64,000 bases of DNA from Chersky-840 sp963810195 (GCA_963810195.1 CAWEMO010000009.1:115073-179072); one strand, 5' to 3'. Positions 8,295-17,473 are shown, counted from the first letter of the stretch. Made by a program: numbers and translations. The notes: generated by a model not told the origin, from the letters alone.

Positions 8295-9724
8295 GTCACG
8301 CCGTCGGGGACACGACCGACCCCGCCGTCGTAGGTCAGCATGTCGCTGAGCGTACGGTCGGCGTGCCGGGACCGCCACGTGAGCATCGACTGCGCCTGCT
8401 CGAGGACGACACCGGGGTCGGTGATCTCGGCGTGCCACGCCGGCTCCGCGGTGAGGTCGAAGCAGCGCCACTCCCCCTTGCCGTACTGGACGTAGGCCAC
8501 CGTCTCCGAGCGCAGCACCGCCAGGTGCATGGACTCCAGGCGACGGTCCCACGGCCAGGCGTGCGGACCCCGCCCGATGTACTCCCAGCGCCAGTCGTAC
8601 TCCCAGTGCGCCGCGTCACGCCACCACGGCGGTCGCTCCCCGCGCAGGAAGGGGGTGAGGGGCATGCCGTCGCACTGCGCCGGGATCTCGACCCCGATCG
8701 CCTCGCAGATCGTCGGGAACACGTCGACGTTCTCGGTGAATTCCGTGACGACACCTCCGTGGGCGGCACCATGCCGGGGGTCGCGCACGATGCCGGGGAT
8801 GTGGTAGCTCGACTCGAAGGGGCCGCCCTTGCCGATCGTGCCCTGGTCCCCGAGCTGCTCGCCGTGGTCGGAGGTGACCACGACGAAGGTGTCGTCCCAC
8901 ATCCCGAGGGCGCGCAGGGTGTCGAGGACGCGGCCGAGCTGGGCGTCGACGTCGGAGATCATCCCGAGGTACTGCGCCACCAACGCGCGCCGCTCGTGGT
9001 CGTCGGCCGGCGCCCGCTCGTCGGCGAGGTGGCCGCAGAACGGCATCTCCCGTTCGGGCGGGGCCAGGGCGGGGGGCACGGTGTCGGGGTCGTAGCGGCG
9101 CGCCCACGTGCCGGCGGCGGCATAGGGCGGGTGCGGGCGGAAGTAGCTGGCGTGCGCGAACCACGGACCGTCCTGGCGCTCGAGCCAGGCGATGACCGCA
9201 TCGCTCAGGAAGGCGGACACCCCGTGCGCTTCGGGGCGATCGGGTTCGCCTTCCAGAGCGGCGTCGCCGCCGGCGGGCACGTCGTAGCCGAGGCGGCCGA
9301 GCCACGCCCGCCACGCGTCCTGTTCGTCAGGCAGATCGAGCTCCACGTCGAATCCGGGCGGGAAGCCCTGGTACGTCCACAGCCGGGCGTCGTCGGGTCC
9401 TGTCGCCGTCCGCGGGTCGACGCCCTGGTCGGTGTAGCCGAACACGGTCGGGGCGTACCCGGCGCGCCGTGCCGCCTGGGCGACGTTGTCGAAGCGGAAG
9501 TCGAGCGGGGTGCCGTTGCCCACCACACGGTTGTTCATCTGGTAGGTCCCCGTGTAGAGGCTGGCCCGGCCCGGCCCGCACGGGGCGGCCTGGCTGTAGT
9601 GCCGGGCGAAGCGCACGCTCTCGCCCGCCAGCCGGTCGAGGTTCGGCGTCTGCACCACCGGGTGCCCGGCGACCGACAAGCAGTCCCCGCGGAACTGGTC
9701 GAGCGTCACAAGAAGAACGTTCAT
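8291..9724 (-). CDS. Formylglycine-dependent phosphonate monoester hydrolase (sulfatase superfamily)
   Basis: 477 residues. The formylglycine motif CxPxR is present as CGPGRASLYTG with Cys at about residue 49, so a formylglycine-generating enzyme elsewhere should activate it. Metal ligands: LDQFRGD at the N-terminus and SDHGEQLGD near residue 283. The run after the active site (MNNRVVGNGTPLD, GYTDQGVDPRT) and the C-terminal SRHADRTL match the phosphonate monoester hydrolase / phosphodiesterase branch as I remember it from Rhizobium and Burkholderia PMH, and not sugar sulfatases. No signal peptide. It opens the three-gene unit, and its stop overlaps the HD gene start as GTGA. Inferred role: releasing a free phosphonate from a phosphonate ester, although this enzyme class is notably promiscuous. 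Confidence 0.85.
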   Translation of the reverse strand: MNVLLVTLDQFRGDCLSVAGHPVVQTPNLDRLAGESVRFARHYSQAAPCGPGRASLYTGTYQMNNRVVGNGTPLDFRFDNVAQAARRAGYAPTVFGYTDQGVDPRTATGPDDARLWTYQGFPPGFDVELDLPDEQDAWRAWLGRLGYDVPAGGDAALEGEPDRPEAHGVSAFLSDAVIAWLERQDGPWFAHASYFRPHPPYAAAGTWARRYDPDTVPPALAPPEREMPFCGHLADERAPADDHERRALVAQYLGMISDVDAQLGRVLDTLRALGMWDDTFVVVTSDHGEQLGDQGTIGKGGPFESSYHIPGIVRDPRHGAAHGGVVTEFTENVDVFPTICEAIGVEIPAQCDGMPLTPFLRGERPPWWRDAAHWEYDWRWEYIGRGPHAWPWDRRLESMHLAVLRSETVAYVQYGKGEWRCFDLTAEPAWHAEITDPGVVLEQAQSMLTWRSRHADRTLSDMLTYDGGVGRVPDGVT

Positions 9725-9844
9725 CGATGTGCCCCGTGCCCCCTCGTCGCTGCGCCGCCCTCGTCACGCCGCCCTCGTCGCGCCGCTCCCGGCGCGCCAC
9801 CCCATGGTGCCCCGGGCGCCTTCACGCCCACAACCACGACCCGG

Positions 9845-10828
9845 TCACCGGGGCCGACGCGACCCCCCGGGTGCCTCGTCGGCTTGCAGGGCGCGGCCGT
9901 CCACCCAGCCCGACCATCCCGTCGACGTGAGGACGTGCGCCCAGGCACCGAGGCGCTCGACGACCTGCACGGGCAACCCCGGTGGCAGCTGCCCGACGAG
10001 ACAGCTCGTCGGGGCGGGCTGCGCCCACGCCGGCAGCCCGGTCCCGGGGACGAGGGCATCGGGTGCGAACCGACCCGTAGGGGACGGAGGAGGCGAGGTG
10101 GGCCGGGCGCGGACCTGGTGATGGCGGAAGGGGGACGCGGCCAGGGCCCGGCGGAAGAGGTGGACGTAGAGGGCCAACCCGACGGCGAGCACCGTGAAGG
10201 CCAGTACCGAGGCGTTCAGGCCCAACAGCGCGTCGTACGCGGCGTGACCGCACGCCGCCACCAGGTAGGCGCGCACCACCGCGGCGCGGCTCCCCGTCCC
10301 GCAGCGCCGGCGGCCGTAGGCGTACCCGATCACGCCCGTCCAGGCCATGTGCCCGAGGTTTCCGGTCAGGGCGCGCACCGGAGCCGTCGAGACGAGCGCC
10401 AGGTGCGCGGCCGACGACGGGGAGAGGTGGTAGGCAAGCCCCACGTCGTAGCTACGCAGGATGTAGGTCAGCGACTCGAGGCCGGCGAAGCCCAGCGCCA
10501 CCGCCGTGGCGTAGACCATGCCGTCGACGGGCTCGTTCAGGTTCGGGTTCCGGCGCGTGCCGAGCACGAGCACCGCGAACTTGGACCCCTCCTCGATGAG
10601 GCCGACGGCGAGCGCGCTCGCGATGACGACGTCCGCCGCCCCGGTCAGTCGCGGCCCGACCAGGGACTCCAGGACGAAGGCCATGGCGACGGCCAGGATC
10701 GACATGACGTAGAGCTTGGCGACGAGCCACTTGGGCTCTTTCTCGTAGCGGTCGCGGCTGTAGACGAGCGCCAACCACAACAACGACGGCACGAAGGCGG
10801 CGATGGCGGCTTCGGTGCGGATGTCCAC
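9845..10828 (-). CDS. PrsW-like intramembrane metalloprotease with C-terminal SH3b domain
   Basis: 327 residues from GTG 10828, which has GGAGGG just upstream. About eight hydrophobic helices carry the PrsW family signatures: GLIEEGSKF (paired Glu), ALGFAGLESLTY (third Glu), NLGHMAWTGV and ACGHAAYDALL (two His). After a proline-rich linker the last 60 residues look like a bacterial SH3 domain (LPPGLPVQVVERLGAWAHV, SGWVDGRAL). PrsW in Bacillus clips an anti-sigma factor, but most homologues have unknown substrates. No sigma/anti-sigma pair lies nearby. It sits 32 bp after the hydroxylase gene and 120 bp before the phosphonate hydrolase, so the five minus-strand genes could form one transcript. 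Confidence 0.82.
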   Translation of the reverse strand: MDIRTEAAIAAFVPSLLWLALVYSRDRYEKEPKWLVAKLYVMSILAVAMAFVLESLVGPRLTGAADVVIASALAVGLIEEGSKFAVLVLGTRRNPNLNEPVDGMVYATAVALGFAGLESLTYILRSYDVGLAYHLSPSSAAHLALVSTAPVRALTGNLGHMAWTGVIGYAYGRRRCGTGSRAAVVRAYLVAACGHAAYDALLGLNASVLAFTVLAVGLALYVHLFRRALAASPFRHHQVRARPTSPPPSPTGRFAPDALVPGTGLPAWAQPAPTSCLVGQLPPGLPVQVVERLGAWAHVLTSTGWSGWVDGRALQADEAPGGSRRPR

Positions 10829-10860
10829 GAGACCCTCCGTCCCCGGTGCGACCCCGGAGC

Positions 10861-12165
10861 TCAGGCGCTGACCGGCACCTCGAGGTCCGGTGCCGCCGGC
10901 GTCGCCACGGCGGGCCCGCCGTTGGCCGCGGCCCGCTCGGCCCGGTGGGCGGTGGCCCACCCCGGCCCGCGCACGACGTAGGACAGGCGCTCGCGCCAGC
11001 TCGTGGAGGCCGCCACGTCGCGCAGCATCTCCACGTACTCGTGGGTGGCGATCCGGCCCGGGTTGAAGGTGTTGATGTTCTTGGTCAGCCCGTAGACGAC
11101 ACGGTCCTCCTCGGGTTCGAAGCTACCGAAGAGCCGGTCCCACACGATGAGGATGCTGCCGTGGTTGCGGTCGAGGTACTGCCGGTTCGAGCCGTGGTGC
11201 ACCCGGTGGTGCGAGGGCGTGTTGAGGACGGTCTCGGCGGTCCCCAGTGCACCGATGGTCTCGGTGTGGATCCAGTACTGGTACAGCAGGTTCACGCCGC
11301 GTGCCGATTCGACCAGCCCCGGCCGGATGCCGAACAGGCACAACGAGCCGAAGGGCACGAAGGTGCCGAAGGCCTCGGCGACCGGTTGGCGCAGCGCGGT
11401 GGACAGGTTGTAGTGCTCGCTCGAGTGGTGCACCACGTGGATCGCCCACATGTAGCGGCTGGTGTGCATGAAGCGGTGGTCCCAGTAGTACAGGAAGTCC
11501 CACGCCGCGATGGCGGCCGCCAGGGCCAGGGGGCCCGTGCCGAGGTCGGGCACGAGCCGGCGCCGCCACAGGCGTTCGGGGGTGGTGCGCGACGCCCAGG
11601 TCGTGGTGAGCGCCACGCCTCCCGCCACCACCGCCACCACCCCGCCGACCGACGACACCCGGCGCGCCAGGCGTTGCGCGCCGCGCCGTTCGGCCCGCGG
11701 CGCGTGCGGGACGGACCCGTTCTCGACGAGCTCGGGGACCTCGGCGTCCCGAGCCTCGGCCTCCCGGGCCTCGGCCTCCCGGGCCTCGGCCTCCTGGAGT
11801 GCCATCCGCCTCGTCACGGCGTCGGCGACCGTGGTGGCGACGGCGGCCCCCACGGCCCCGGCCACCAGCGCCTTGCCGTAACGGCCGCGACCGGGCGTGA
11901 ACGGCTTCAGCAGCTTCGGCATCACCAGCGGGGCCACCAGGCTGCCCACGCCCATGGCCAGGCTGGCCAGGGTGTCGCGCTTTTCGTAGTCCCCGGCGCT
12001 CGGCCCCCGCTGGGCGGCGCGACGCCGAAGCCAGAGGTACTCCCCCGCCATGCTGGCAAAATAGAACGGTACGGCGACGACGGTCAGGTCCAGGGCGGCG
12101 GCACCGTCGGGAGCGGTCTTCGGCGGAGCACCCGGGCCCGGACGGCGACGACGCATCGCCACCAT
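10861..12165 (-). CDS. Fatty acid hydroxylase/sterol desaturase family membrane enzyme
   Basis: About 434 residues. The three His boxes of this di-iron family are present: HRFMH, HVVHH and HHRVHH, with a further H near the end of the catalytic region. Hydrophobic helices flank them. The N-terminal 150 residues are unusual: two possible helices, then a polar segment with three EAEAR units encoded by a 15-bp tandem repeat (11754-11800). Members hydroxylate or desaturate sterols, fatty acids, carotenoids or alkylglycerols in the membrane. Starts at 12186, 12165 and 12156 are all possible; none has a strong ribosome site. It is the first gene of the minus-strand group leading to the phosphonate genes. 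Confidence 0.85.
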   Translation of the reverse strand: MVAMRRRRPGPGAPPKTAPDGAAALDLTVVAVPFYFASMAGEYLWLRRRAAQRGPSAGDYEKRDTLASLAMGVGSLVAPLVMPKLLKPFTPGRGRYGKALVAGAVGAAVATTVADAVTRRMALQEAEAREAEAREAEARDAEVPELVENGSVPHAPRAERRGAQRLARRVSSVGGVVAVVAGGVALTTTWASRTTPERLWRRRLVPDLGTGPLALAAAIAAWDFLYYWDHRFMHTSRYMWAIHVVHHSSEHYNLSTALRQPVAEAFGTFVPFGSLCLFGIRPGLVESARGVNLLYQYWIHTETIGALGTAETVLNTPSHHRVHHGSNRQYLDRNHGSILIVWDRLFGSFEPEEDRVVYGLTKNINTFNPGRIATHEYVEMLRDVAASTSWRERLSYVVRGPGWATAHRAERAAANGGPAVATPAAPDLEVPVSA

Positions 12166-12289
12166 TGTGCGTTGCCCGGACCACACCCGTCGACCGTCGT
12201 ACCCGGCGGCGGGGAGACCTGCGGCGGGTGGGACCCCCCGGGGGGGGGCCGGACCCGGGAGCCGGACCCGGGAGCCGGCGAGGCGCGGA

Positions 12290-12949
12290 TCAGCCAGCGG
12301 GCTCGCTCACCACGTGGATGGCGGCCAGGGCGGGGCCGGCCAGGCCGTGCAAGAGGAACGTGCACAGCTCGTCGGCCGCCTCCTCGACCGGCGCGGGGCT
12401 CGGGTCGCCCGCCCGCACCGACATGGCGCCGTAGAGCTGCTGGCCCACGAAGGTCGTGGCCTTGTCGGCGTCGAGCAACCGGAAGTCCCCCGCCATGGTG
12501 CCCTGCTCGATCACGTCGCGGATGAGCCCGGCGACGTCGAGCCCGATGAGGTCGAGCTCGGCGCCGACCGTCGAGGCCAGCTGGTTCGGCACGCCCTGGG
12601 TGGCCACGGCCAGGCGGAAGAAGGCGGGGTTCTCGTCGATGCGCTCGAGCATCCCGAGCACGAGCGTGCGGAGGCGCTCGACCGGAGCGCTCTCGCGCTC
12701 CCAGGACGCCACGACCGAGTCGAGCAGCAGCCGGTGCATCCTCTGCAGGCAGGCCCGCAGCAGCTCGTCGCGATTGGCGAAGTAGACGTACAGCGTCGAG
12801 CGCGCCACCCCCGCCTCGGTGGCGATCTCGTCCATGGGGACCTCGGTCGTGGCGCGTTCGCCGAAGAGCCGGCGCGCCACGTCGATGATCTGGTCGCGAC
12901 GGAAGTCCCGGATGAGGGCCTTCAGCTCGGCCGGCGAGGACCGCGCCAC
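12290..12949 (-). CDS. TetR family regulator coupled to cytochrome P450
   Basis: 219 residues from GTG 12949, directly after the P450 stop (TGA, then C, then GTG), so the two genes are translated together. The DNA-binding domain contains QIIDVARRLFGERATTEV and the recognition part IATEAGVARSTLYVYF. The C-terminal domain is helical and of typical length. No terminator separates it from the P450. A 33-bp inverted repeat upstream of the P450 is the obvious target, giving an autoregulated P450-repressor operon that would respond to the P450 substrate or product. Confidence 0.9.
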   Translation of the reverse strand: MARSSPAELKALIRDFRRDQIIDVARRLFGERATTEVPMDEIATEAGVARSTLYVYFANRDELLRACLQRMHRLLLDSVVASWERESAPVERLRTLVLGMLERIDENPAFFRLAVATQGVPNQLASTVGAELDLIGLDVAGLIRDVIEQGTMAGDFRLLDADKATTFVGQQLYGAMSVRAGDPSPAPVEEAADELCTFLLHGLAGPALAAIHVVSEPAG

Positions 12950-12950
12950 G

Positions 12951-14189
12951 TCACCGGGCCCCGACCGGCTCCGTGGGCGAGAACGCCACGGGGAGGTGCT
13001 TCACCCCGTTGATGAAGTTCGACTGCAGCCGTTCGACCTCGCCGGCCACGCGGATGTCGGGGAGGCGGTCGAGCAGGTGCTCGAACATCACCACGATCTC
13101 CATGCGGGCCAGATTGGCCCCCAGGCAGAAGTGCGGGCCTCCCCCGCCGAACGCCATATGGGGGTTGGGTTTCCTGCCCACGTCGAACCGATCGGGGTCC
13201 TCGAACACGGTCTCGTCCCGGTTGGCCGACACATGGAAGAAGACCACTTTGTCCCCCTCCTTGATCAGCTGGCCCCCGATCTCCACGTCCTCGGTGGCCT
13301 GACGGCGGAAGTTCATCACGGGTGTGACGAAGCGCAGCATCTCCTCCACCGCAGAGGGCAGCAGCGTCCTGTCCCGGCGGACCCGCTCCCACTGGTCGGG
13401 GAACTGGGAGAACGCCACCATCGCCCCCGACATCAGGTTCCGGGTCGTCTCGTTGCCCGCCACGGCCAGGAGCATGAAGAAGAGGTCGAGCTCGAGCTCC
13501 GACAATTGCTCCCCGTCCAGCTCGACCTGCGTCAGCACGCTCATGAGGTCCTCGCGGGGGTCGCGGCGCTTTTGCTCGTAGAGCTCGGCCGCGTAGCCGA
13601 ACAGCTCCGCCGCGGCCAGGGCCGCGTTCTCGTCGGCGAGCATCTCGGCGCCCTGGTACTCGGCGTCCTCGCGTCCGATCATCCGGTTCGACCAGTCGAA
13701 CATCTTGGAGCGGTCCTCGGGCGGCACGCCGAGGAGCTCGGCCAGCACGACGAGGGGGAGCTCGGCGGCGACGTCGATGACGAAGTCGGCCGACCCCGAC
13801 TCGCAGATCCGGTCGATGATCTCGTCGGCCACGCCGTGGATGGACTGCTGCAGCTCGCCGATCATGCGGGGGGTGAAGCCCTTGTTGACGAGGCGCCGGT
13901 AGCGCGTGTGCACCGGGGGGTCCATCGTCACCATCATCAGCCGCTGCTGCTCGAGCTGCTCCTCGGGGGTCTCCCACAGAAAGGTGCCCTTGCGGTACGA
14001 GGAGAACCGCTGGGCGTCGCGGTTCACCGTCACGCAGTCCTCGTGACGGGTGATGGCCCAGAACCCGGGGCCGTCGGTCTCCTCGTGCCAGTACGCCGGG
14101 GCGTTGTGCCGGAGATAGGCGAACCACTCGTAGGGCACGCCGGCGACGAAGTTGCGGGAGTCGGTCAGGTCGATCGGGGAGCGGTCCAT
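12951..14189 (-). CDS. Cytochrome P450
   Basis: 412 residues, the normal length of a soluble bacterial P450. Key motifs are complete: I-helix AGNETTR, K-helix EMLR (ExxR), meander and the heme loop FGGGGPHFCLG with its Cys thiolate. The N-terminus lacks a membrane anchor. The general look (VTMDPPVHTRYRRLVNKGF, NRDETVFEDPDRF) fits the CYP125/CYP142/CYP124 group of actinobacteria that oxidise sterols or branched lipids, but substrate assignment is inference. No ferredoxin or reductase lies beside it. GGAGGT precedes ATG 14189. It is the first gene of a two-gene operon with TetR. Confidence 0.93.
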   Translation of the reverse strand: MDRSPIDLTDSRNFVAGVPYEWFAYLRHNAPAYWHEETDGPGFWAITRHEDCVTVNRDAQRFSSYRKGTFLWETPEEQLEQQRLMMVTMDPPVHTRYRRLVNKGFTPRMIGELQQSIHGVADEIIDRICESGSADFVIDVAAELPLVVLAELLGVPPEDRSKMFDWSNRMIGREDAEYQGAEMLADENAALAAAELFGYAAELYEQKRRDPREDLMSVLTQVELDGEQLSELELDLFFMLLAVAGNETTRNLMSGAMVAFSQFPDQWERVRRDRTLLPSAVEEMLRFVTPVMNFRRQATEDVEIGGQLIKEGDKVVFFHVSANRDETVFEDPDRFDVGRKPNPHMAFGGGGPHFCLGANLARMEIVVMFEHLLDRLPDIRVAGEVERLQSNFINGVKHLPVAFSPTEPVGAR

Positions 14190-14202
14190 CCGGACGACAC
14201 CT

Positions 14203-14235
14203 CCAGTGAATCAGACACGATGTCCGATTCACTGG
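14203..14235. promoter_or_regulatory. TetR operator candidate, 15-bp arms
   Basis: Arms CCAGTGAATCAGACA (14203-14217) and TGTCCGATTCACTGG (14221-14235) are complementary except for one position, with a 3-bp centre. The dyad runs from the edge of the -10 box to just before the ribosome site of the P450 gene, so an occupied site would block transcription start. The co-transcribed TetR is the likely ligand. Confidence 0.82.
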
Positions 14236-14264
14236 ATGATATGTCCACGTTGCCGGCCCGTCAA
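14236..14264 (-). promoter_or_regulatory. Promoter of the P450-TetR operon
   Basis: Minus-strand TTGACG (14259-14264), 17-bp spacer, TATCAT (14236-14241). The operator dyad follows immediately downstream of the -10 box. Confidence 0.75.
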
Positions 14265-14434
14265 TGCCTGAACGCCCCCCACACCGGAGCACGCCCGCTC
14301 GCGTCCGAAGGTCGTGACAACGCGCACCGTGACTTGCGCTGGACAAATATTGCGGACGCGGCGACAGTTGGCGTCGTGGGGATCGGGCACCAGGGGCGCG
14401 GGGACGATACCGGGCGGGCCACGACCGAGCGCGG

Positions 14435-15657
14435 TTGACCGAGCACATCCTGGCCGCGGTCGCCGTGCTCGCAGTGGTGAGCGCCGGGGGGACGGTCTGG
14501 CTGCTCGTCAGGGACGAACGCGGCATGAGCCGGCCCTCCAGCGCGCGGGCACTGCGCCGCCTCACCGCCGTGAGCGCCCTGGTGGCGCTGGTCACCCTCG
14601 CCTTCCTGCGCCCCTGGTACTGGGACCTGTCCCTCGCCGCCCTGGTGGCGGCGGCATTCCTGGGGGTGCACGGCCTGTTGCGGGCGCTGGAGCACCGGAG
14701 CTCCCCCGCCGGCTGGGGGACCATCGCCATGGCCATGGCCTCGGTCGTTCTCGGATCGGCGATCGTGACCGGGGGCGGGACCGCGGCGGTCGTCGACGGG
14801 GCGGCGCTGGTCGGGGGGAAGTCGGTGCCGGTGGCACACGACGGCCAGGTGCTCGCCCGTCCTGTGCTCTACCAGGTGTTCTGGGGACCGGCCTGGGACG
14901 GCGACGGCACCACCGCCGCGCTGTCCCAGGCCGCCGCCTTCCAACGCGCCTTGCCCACGTCGCAGTGGGCAGTGGCCGTGGTGGGGGCGGGGTTCGGCGT
15001 GGGGTCCATGGGCTCGGGCGGGTGCTGGGTCGACCCCAGCGGCCCGGCAACGTCGAGCCCGGCGTCGAGCACGACGTCGGGCCCGTTCCCCGCCGAGCTG
15101 CACCGCGTCTTCGACGGCCATCTCCCTCTGGTGCCGTGTCCGGGCTTCACCGCCGACCAAGTCCCGAGGACCTTGCCGGCCGATGCCGTCGTGGCGTTGT
15201 GGCTCGACCCCACCGTCGCCTACGAGCTCGGGGGAGTCTCGAGTCACAGCTCGGTGCCGTGGCCGGGACGGCCCGACGGCTTGGTGGTCGCGGGCCTCAC
15301 CGGCGGCTTCGCCGTCGTGGGGCCGGGCTACATGCGTGCGCAGCGCCGCCTGCCGGTCGGTGCCGGGCTACGCCACCCCCACGTACGCGCTGTCCCACGA
15401 GCTCGTCGAGGCCGCCACCAATCCCTTCGGCCACGGGTGGTTCGCGGATGTCCCGCTGCGGTGGTCGGCGCGCGTACTTCCTGTCGCACGGGCCGACGTC
15501 CCTGCTCGGTGCGGCCCCCGCCTTCCAGGGCGAGGTGGCCGACCTGTGCGAGCCCGGCCAGCCCACCGCGCCCCGTCACCAGGTCAGAGCCACGTTCGGT
15601 GCGCAGCACCTGGCCGTAGCGGCCTTCTACCGCCCCGGGAAGGGGTGCGGGGCCTGA
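14435..15657 (+). pseudogene. Membrane-anchored protein with HELVEAATNP motif, two frameshifts
   Basis: Reads from TTG 14435 through two or three N-terminal hydrophobic segments and an extracytoplasmic domain (VLYQVFWGPAWDG). It then needs a frame change near 15365 to give YATPTYALSHELVEAATNPFG and another near 15470 to give AYFLSHGPTSLLGA and the end at 15657. Total length is 2 bases over a multiple of 3, consistent with two single-base insertions. The HELVEAATNP segment resembles a zinc-type His-Glu motif seen in secreted proteins whose function I cannot name. Because neighbouring genes show the same kind of one-base insertion, sequencing error is more likely than true decay. Product unknown. 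Confidence 0.6.
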
Positions 15658-15757
15658 CGCTCAAGTCCCCGGGGACCCACGCCGACGCCCAAGAGGTGAC
15701 CTCGATCGCCAGACGGGTGGCGTCGGACCCCCGGCGGCCGGTCTCCAGGACGCGGCC

Positions 15758-17008
15758 GTGCGCGCCGCGCGTGCCGTGCGCTCGGTGCTCGCCGCCCAGT
15801 GGCGGCCGGTGGTGGCACCGGCGCTGGTGCTGTGGTTCATGGCCAGCGTGGTCTCCGCCATGGTGCTGCGCCCGTTCGACGTCCTCGAGTACGAGCAGTA
15901 CGCCCACGCCGCGCTGCACACCCCGCTGTTCCACCACTTCCCGCTCGAGTACCCGGCCCCCGCGCTCGTGGTGTTCATCGCCCCCCTGCTGCTCCCCTTC
16001 TCCTATCCGTGGGCGTTCGCGCTGTTGGCCGGCGTCGCCATCCTCGTGCTCGTCACGACATACGAGGGTTCGGGGTTGGCGGGCTGGGACGTGCACTGCG
16101 CCGGACGGCTCATCGTCTACCTGGCCTTGGGGTCGGTCATGGTCCTGACGGGCCGCTACGACGTCTTCGCCGCCACCCTGGCGCTGTTGTCGTTGCGCTC
16201 GGCGCGGAACGACCGCTGGAACGCAGCGTGGACGTGGAGCGCGGCCGGGGCCGCCATCAAGCTCTTCCCCGCCGCGCTGTGGCCGGTGTTCCTCGTCGCC
16301 GAATGGCGCCGAACCGGTCGCGTCCCGCTCCGCCGGCTGTGGTGGATGGCGGCGACGGCCTTCCTCGTGGCCGGGGTGCCCGCGCTCATCGACCACAGCG
16401 CGGCCCTCAACGTGGCGCACTACTACCTGCACCGCCCGACCGAGGACGGGAGCCTGGCCGCGGGGCTGTCGGTGCTCTTCGACTTCCACGGCACCAACTG
16501 GTCCTCCACCTTCCACAGCGTCAACGTCGTGAGCGGGATCTCGGGGGCCCTGGGGCTCGCCACCGAGCTCGCCGGTGTGGGCGCATGCGTGTGGGTGTGG
16601 TGGCAGCAGGCTCGCGGCCGCCTGAGCCTCGAGGCTGCCTGCCTGGCCACGCTCACGTTCGTGATGCTCGGGTCCAAGGTCGTGTCGGTGCAGTACCTGA
16701 TGTGGCTGATGCCGCTGTGGGCCCTCTACAAACTGCGCGTCACGTGGTTGCTGGCGGCGGCGGCGAACCTGGTCGTCTTCCCCTACGCCATTTCGGCGAG
16801 CGGTTTCGGGTATGTCCCCGAGCACGCCTTCGCGACCAGCCTCACCCTCACGTTCTTCGCCCGCGATGTGCTCATCGTGGTGGGCACGTGCCTGTGGCTC
16901 CGCTCTGAGCTCGGGAGCCGGACGCCCTCACCGGCGCGTCCCCCGTGCTGCAGGACGCCTGACTACGGGCTGAGGACCGGCACCTGGCTCGAAGCGGTCA
17001 GGTTGTAG
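15758..17008 (+). CDS. Polyprenyl-phosphate-mannose-type glycosyltransferase-like membrane protein (DUF2029/GT87-like)
   Basis: About 416 residues, with roughly ten hydrophobic helices. The first large loop carries the acidic FDVLEYEQYAHAAL stretch, and LTGRYDVFAATLAL follows in the next region. This pattern is seen in alpha-mannosyltransferases that use polyprenyl-phosphate mannose. Start is GTG 15758. The last 35 codons run over the convergent tadE-like gene. In another frame the coding sequence would end at a TGA near 16963, so the current end may be displaced by a one-base error. Substrate and acceptor are not known; cell-envelope glycan or glycoprotein synthesis is the family expectation. 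Confidence 0.7.
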   Translation: MRAARAVRSVLAAQWRPVVAPALVLWFMASVVSAMVLRPFDVLEYEQYAHAALHTPLFHHFPLEYPAPALVVFIAPLLLPFSYPWAFALLAGVAILVLVTTYEGSGLAGWDVHCAGRLIVYLALGSVMVLTGRYDVFAATLALLSLRSARNDRWNAAWTWSAAGAAIKLFPAALWPVFLVAEWRRTGRVPLRRLWWMAATAFLVAGVPALIDHSAALNVAHYYLHRPTEDGSLAAGLSVLFDFHGTNWSSTFHSVNVVSGISGALGLATELAGVGACVWVWWQQARGRLSLEAACLATLTFVMLGSKVVSVQYLMWLMPLWALYKLRVTWLLAAAANLVVFPYAISASGFGYVPEHAFATSLTLTFFARDVLIVVGTCLWLRSELGSRTPSPARPPCCRTPDYGLRTGTWLEAVRL

Positions 17009-17473
17009 GTGAGGCCGATCGGCGCCACCAGTCCCTTGGTCGTCACCGCCAGCGACACCTCGACGGTTGCCGGGGCCCCGCACGACCCGCCGCACGTGAC
17101 CTTGATGTTGACGTCCCCGTTGACCGCAGGCTGCGTCAGCTGGGTCGCGTTCTTGCTCGATGCGCACAGCGGTGCGGTGTTGACCGTGAGGAGGGGCGCG
17201 GCCTGGGACACAGCCTTGGCGATCGAGGTCGGCGCCCCGGTCTCGCAGTACTGGCCGTTGCCCCGCCGTCAGGAGTGGGCTCTCGATCGACGCCATGCGC
17301 GCCCCGGCACTGGCCCCGTCGTGGAGGGCGGAGTTCTGATAGGCGAGGAAGCACCCGGCGATGATGCCGAAGAGGAGCACGAACAGCAGCGGTGCCACCA
17401 GCGCGAACTCGACGAGGGTCGCACCGGCCTCGTCGCCACGACGGGCCCGCCGGCGGGCGCGGGGGCGCATCAT
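16963..17473 (-). CDS. TadE-like pilus assembly protein (frameshifted)
   Basis: From ATG 17473 the protein begins with a basic leader, then EAGATLVEFALVAPLLFVLLFGIIAG, the pseudopilin-like N-terminal helix of TadE/TadF proteins with Glu near +5 after the processing site. A frame change near 17262 is needed to continue into QYCETGAPTSIAKAVSQAAPLL and a Cys-containing exported domain ending at 16963. Total length is one base over a multiple of 3, consistent with one inserted G in a G run. Its ATGA start overlaps the stop of the tadG-like gene. It is the last gene of the leftward pilus operon. Confidence 0.78.
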
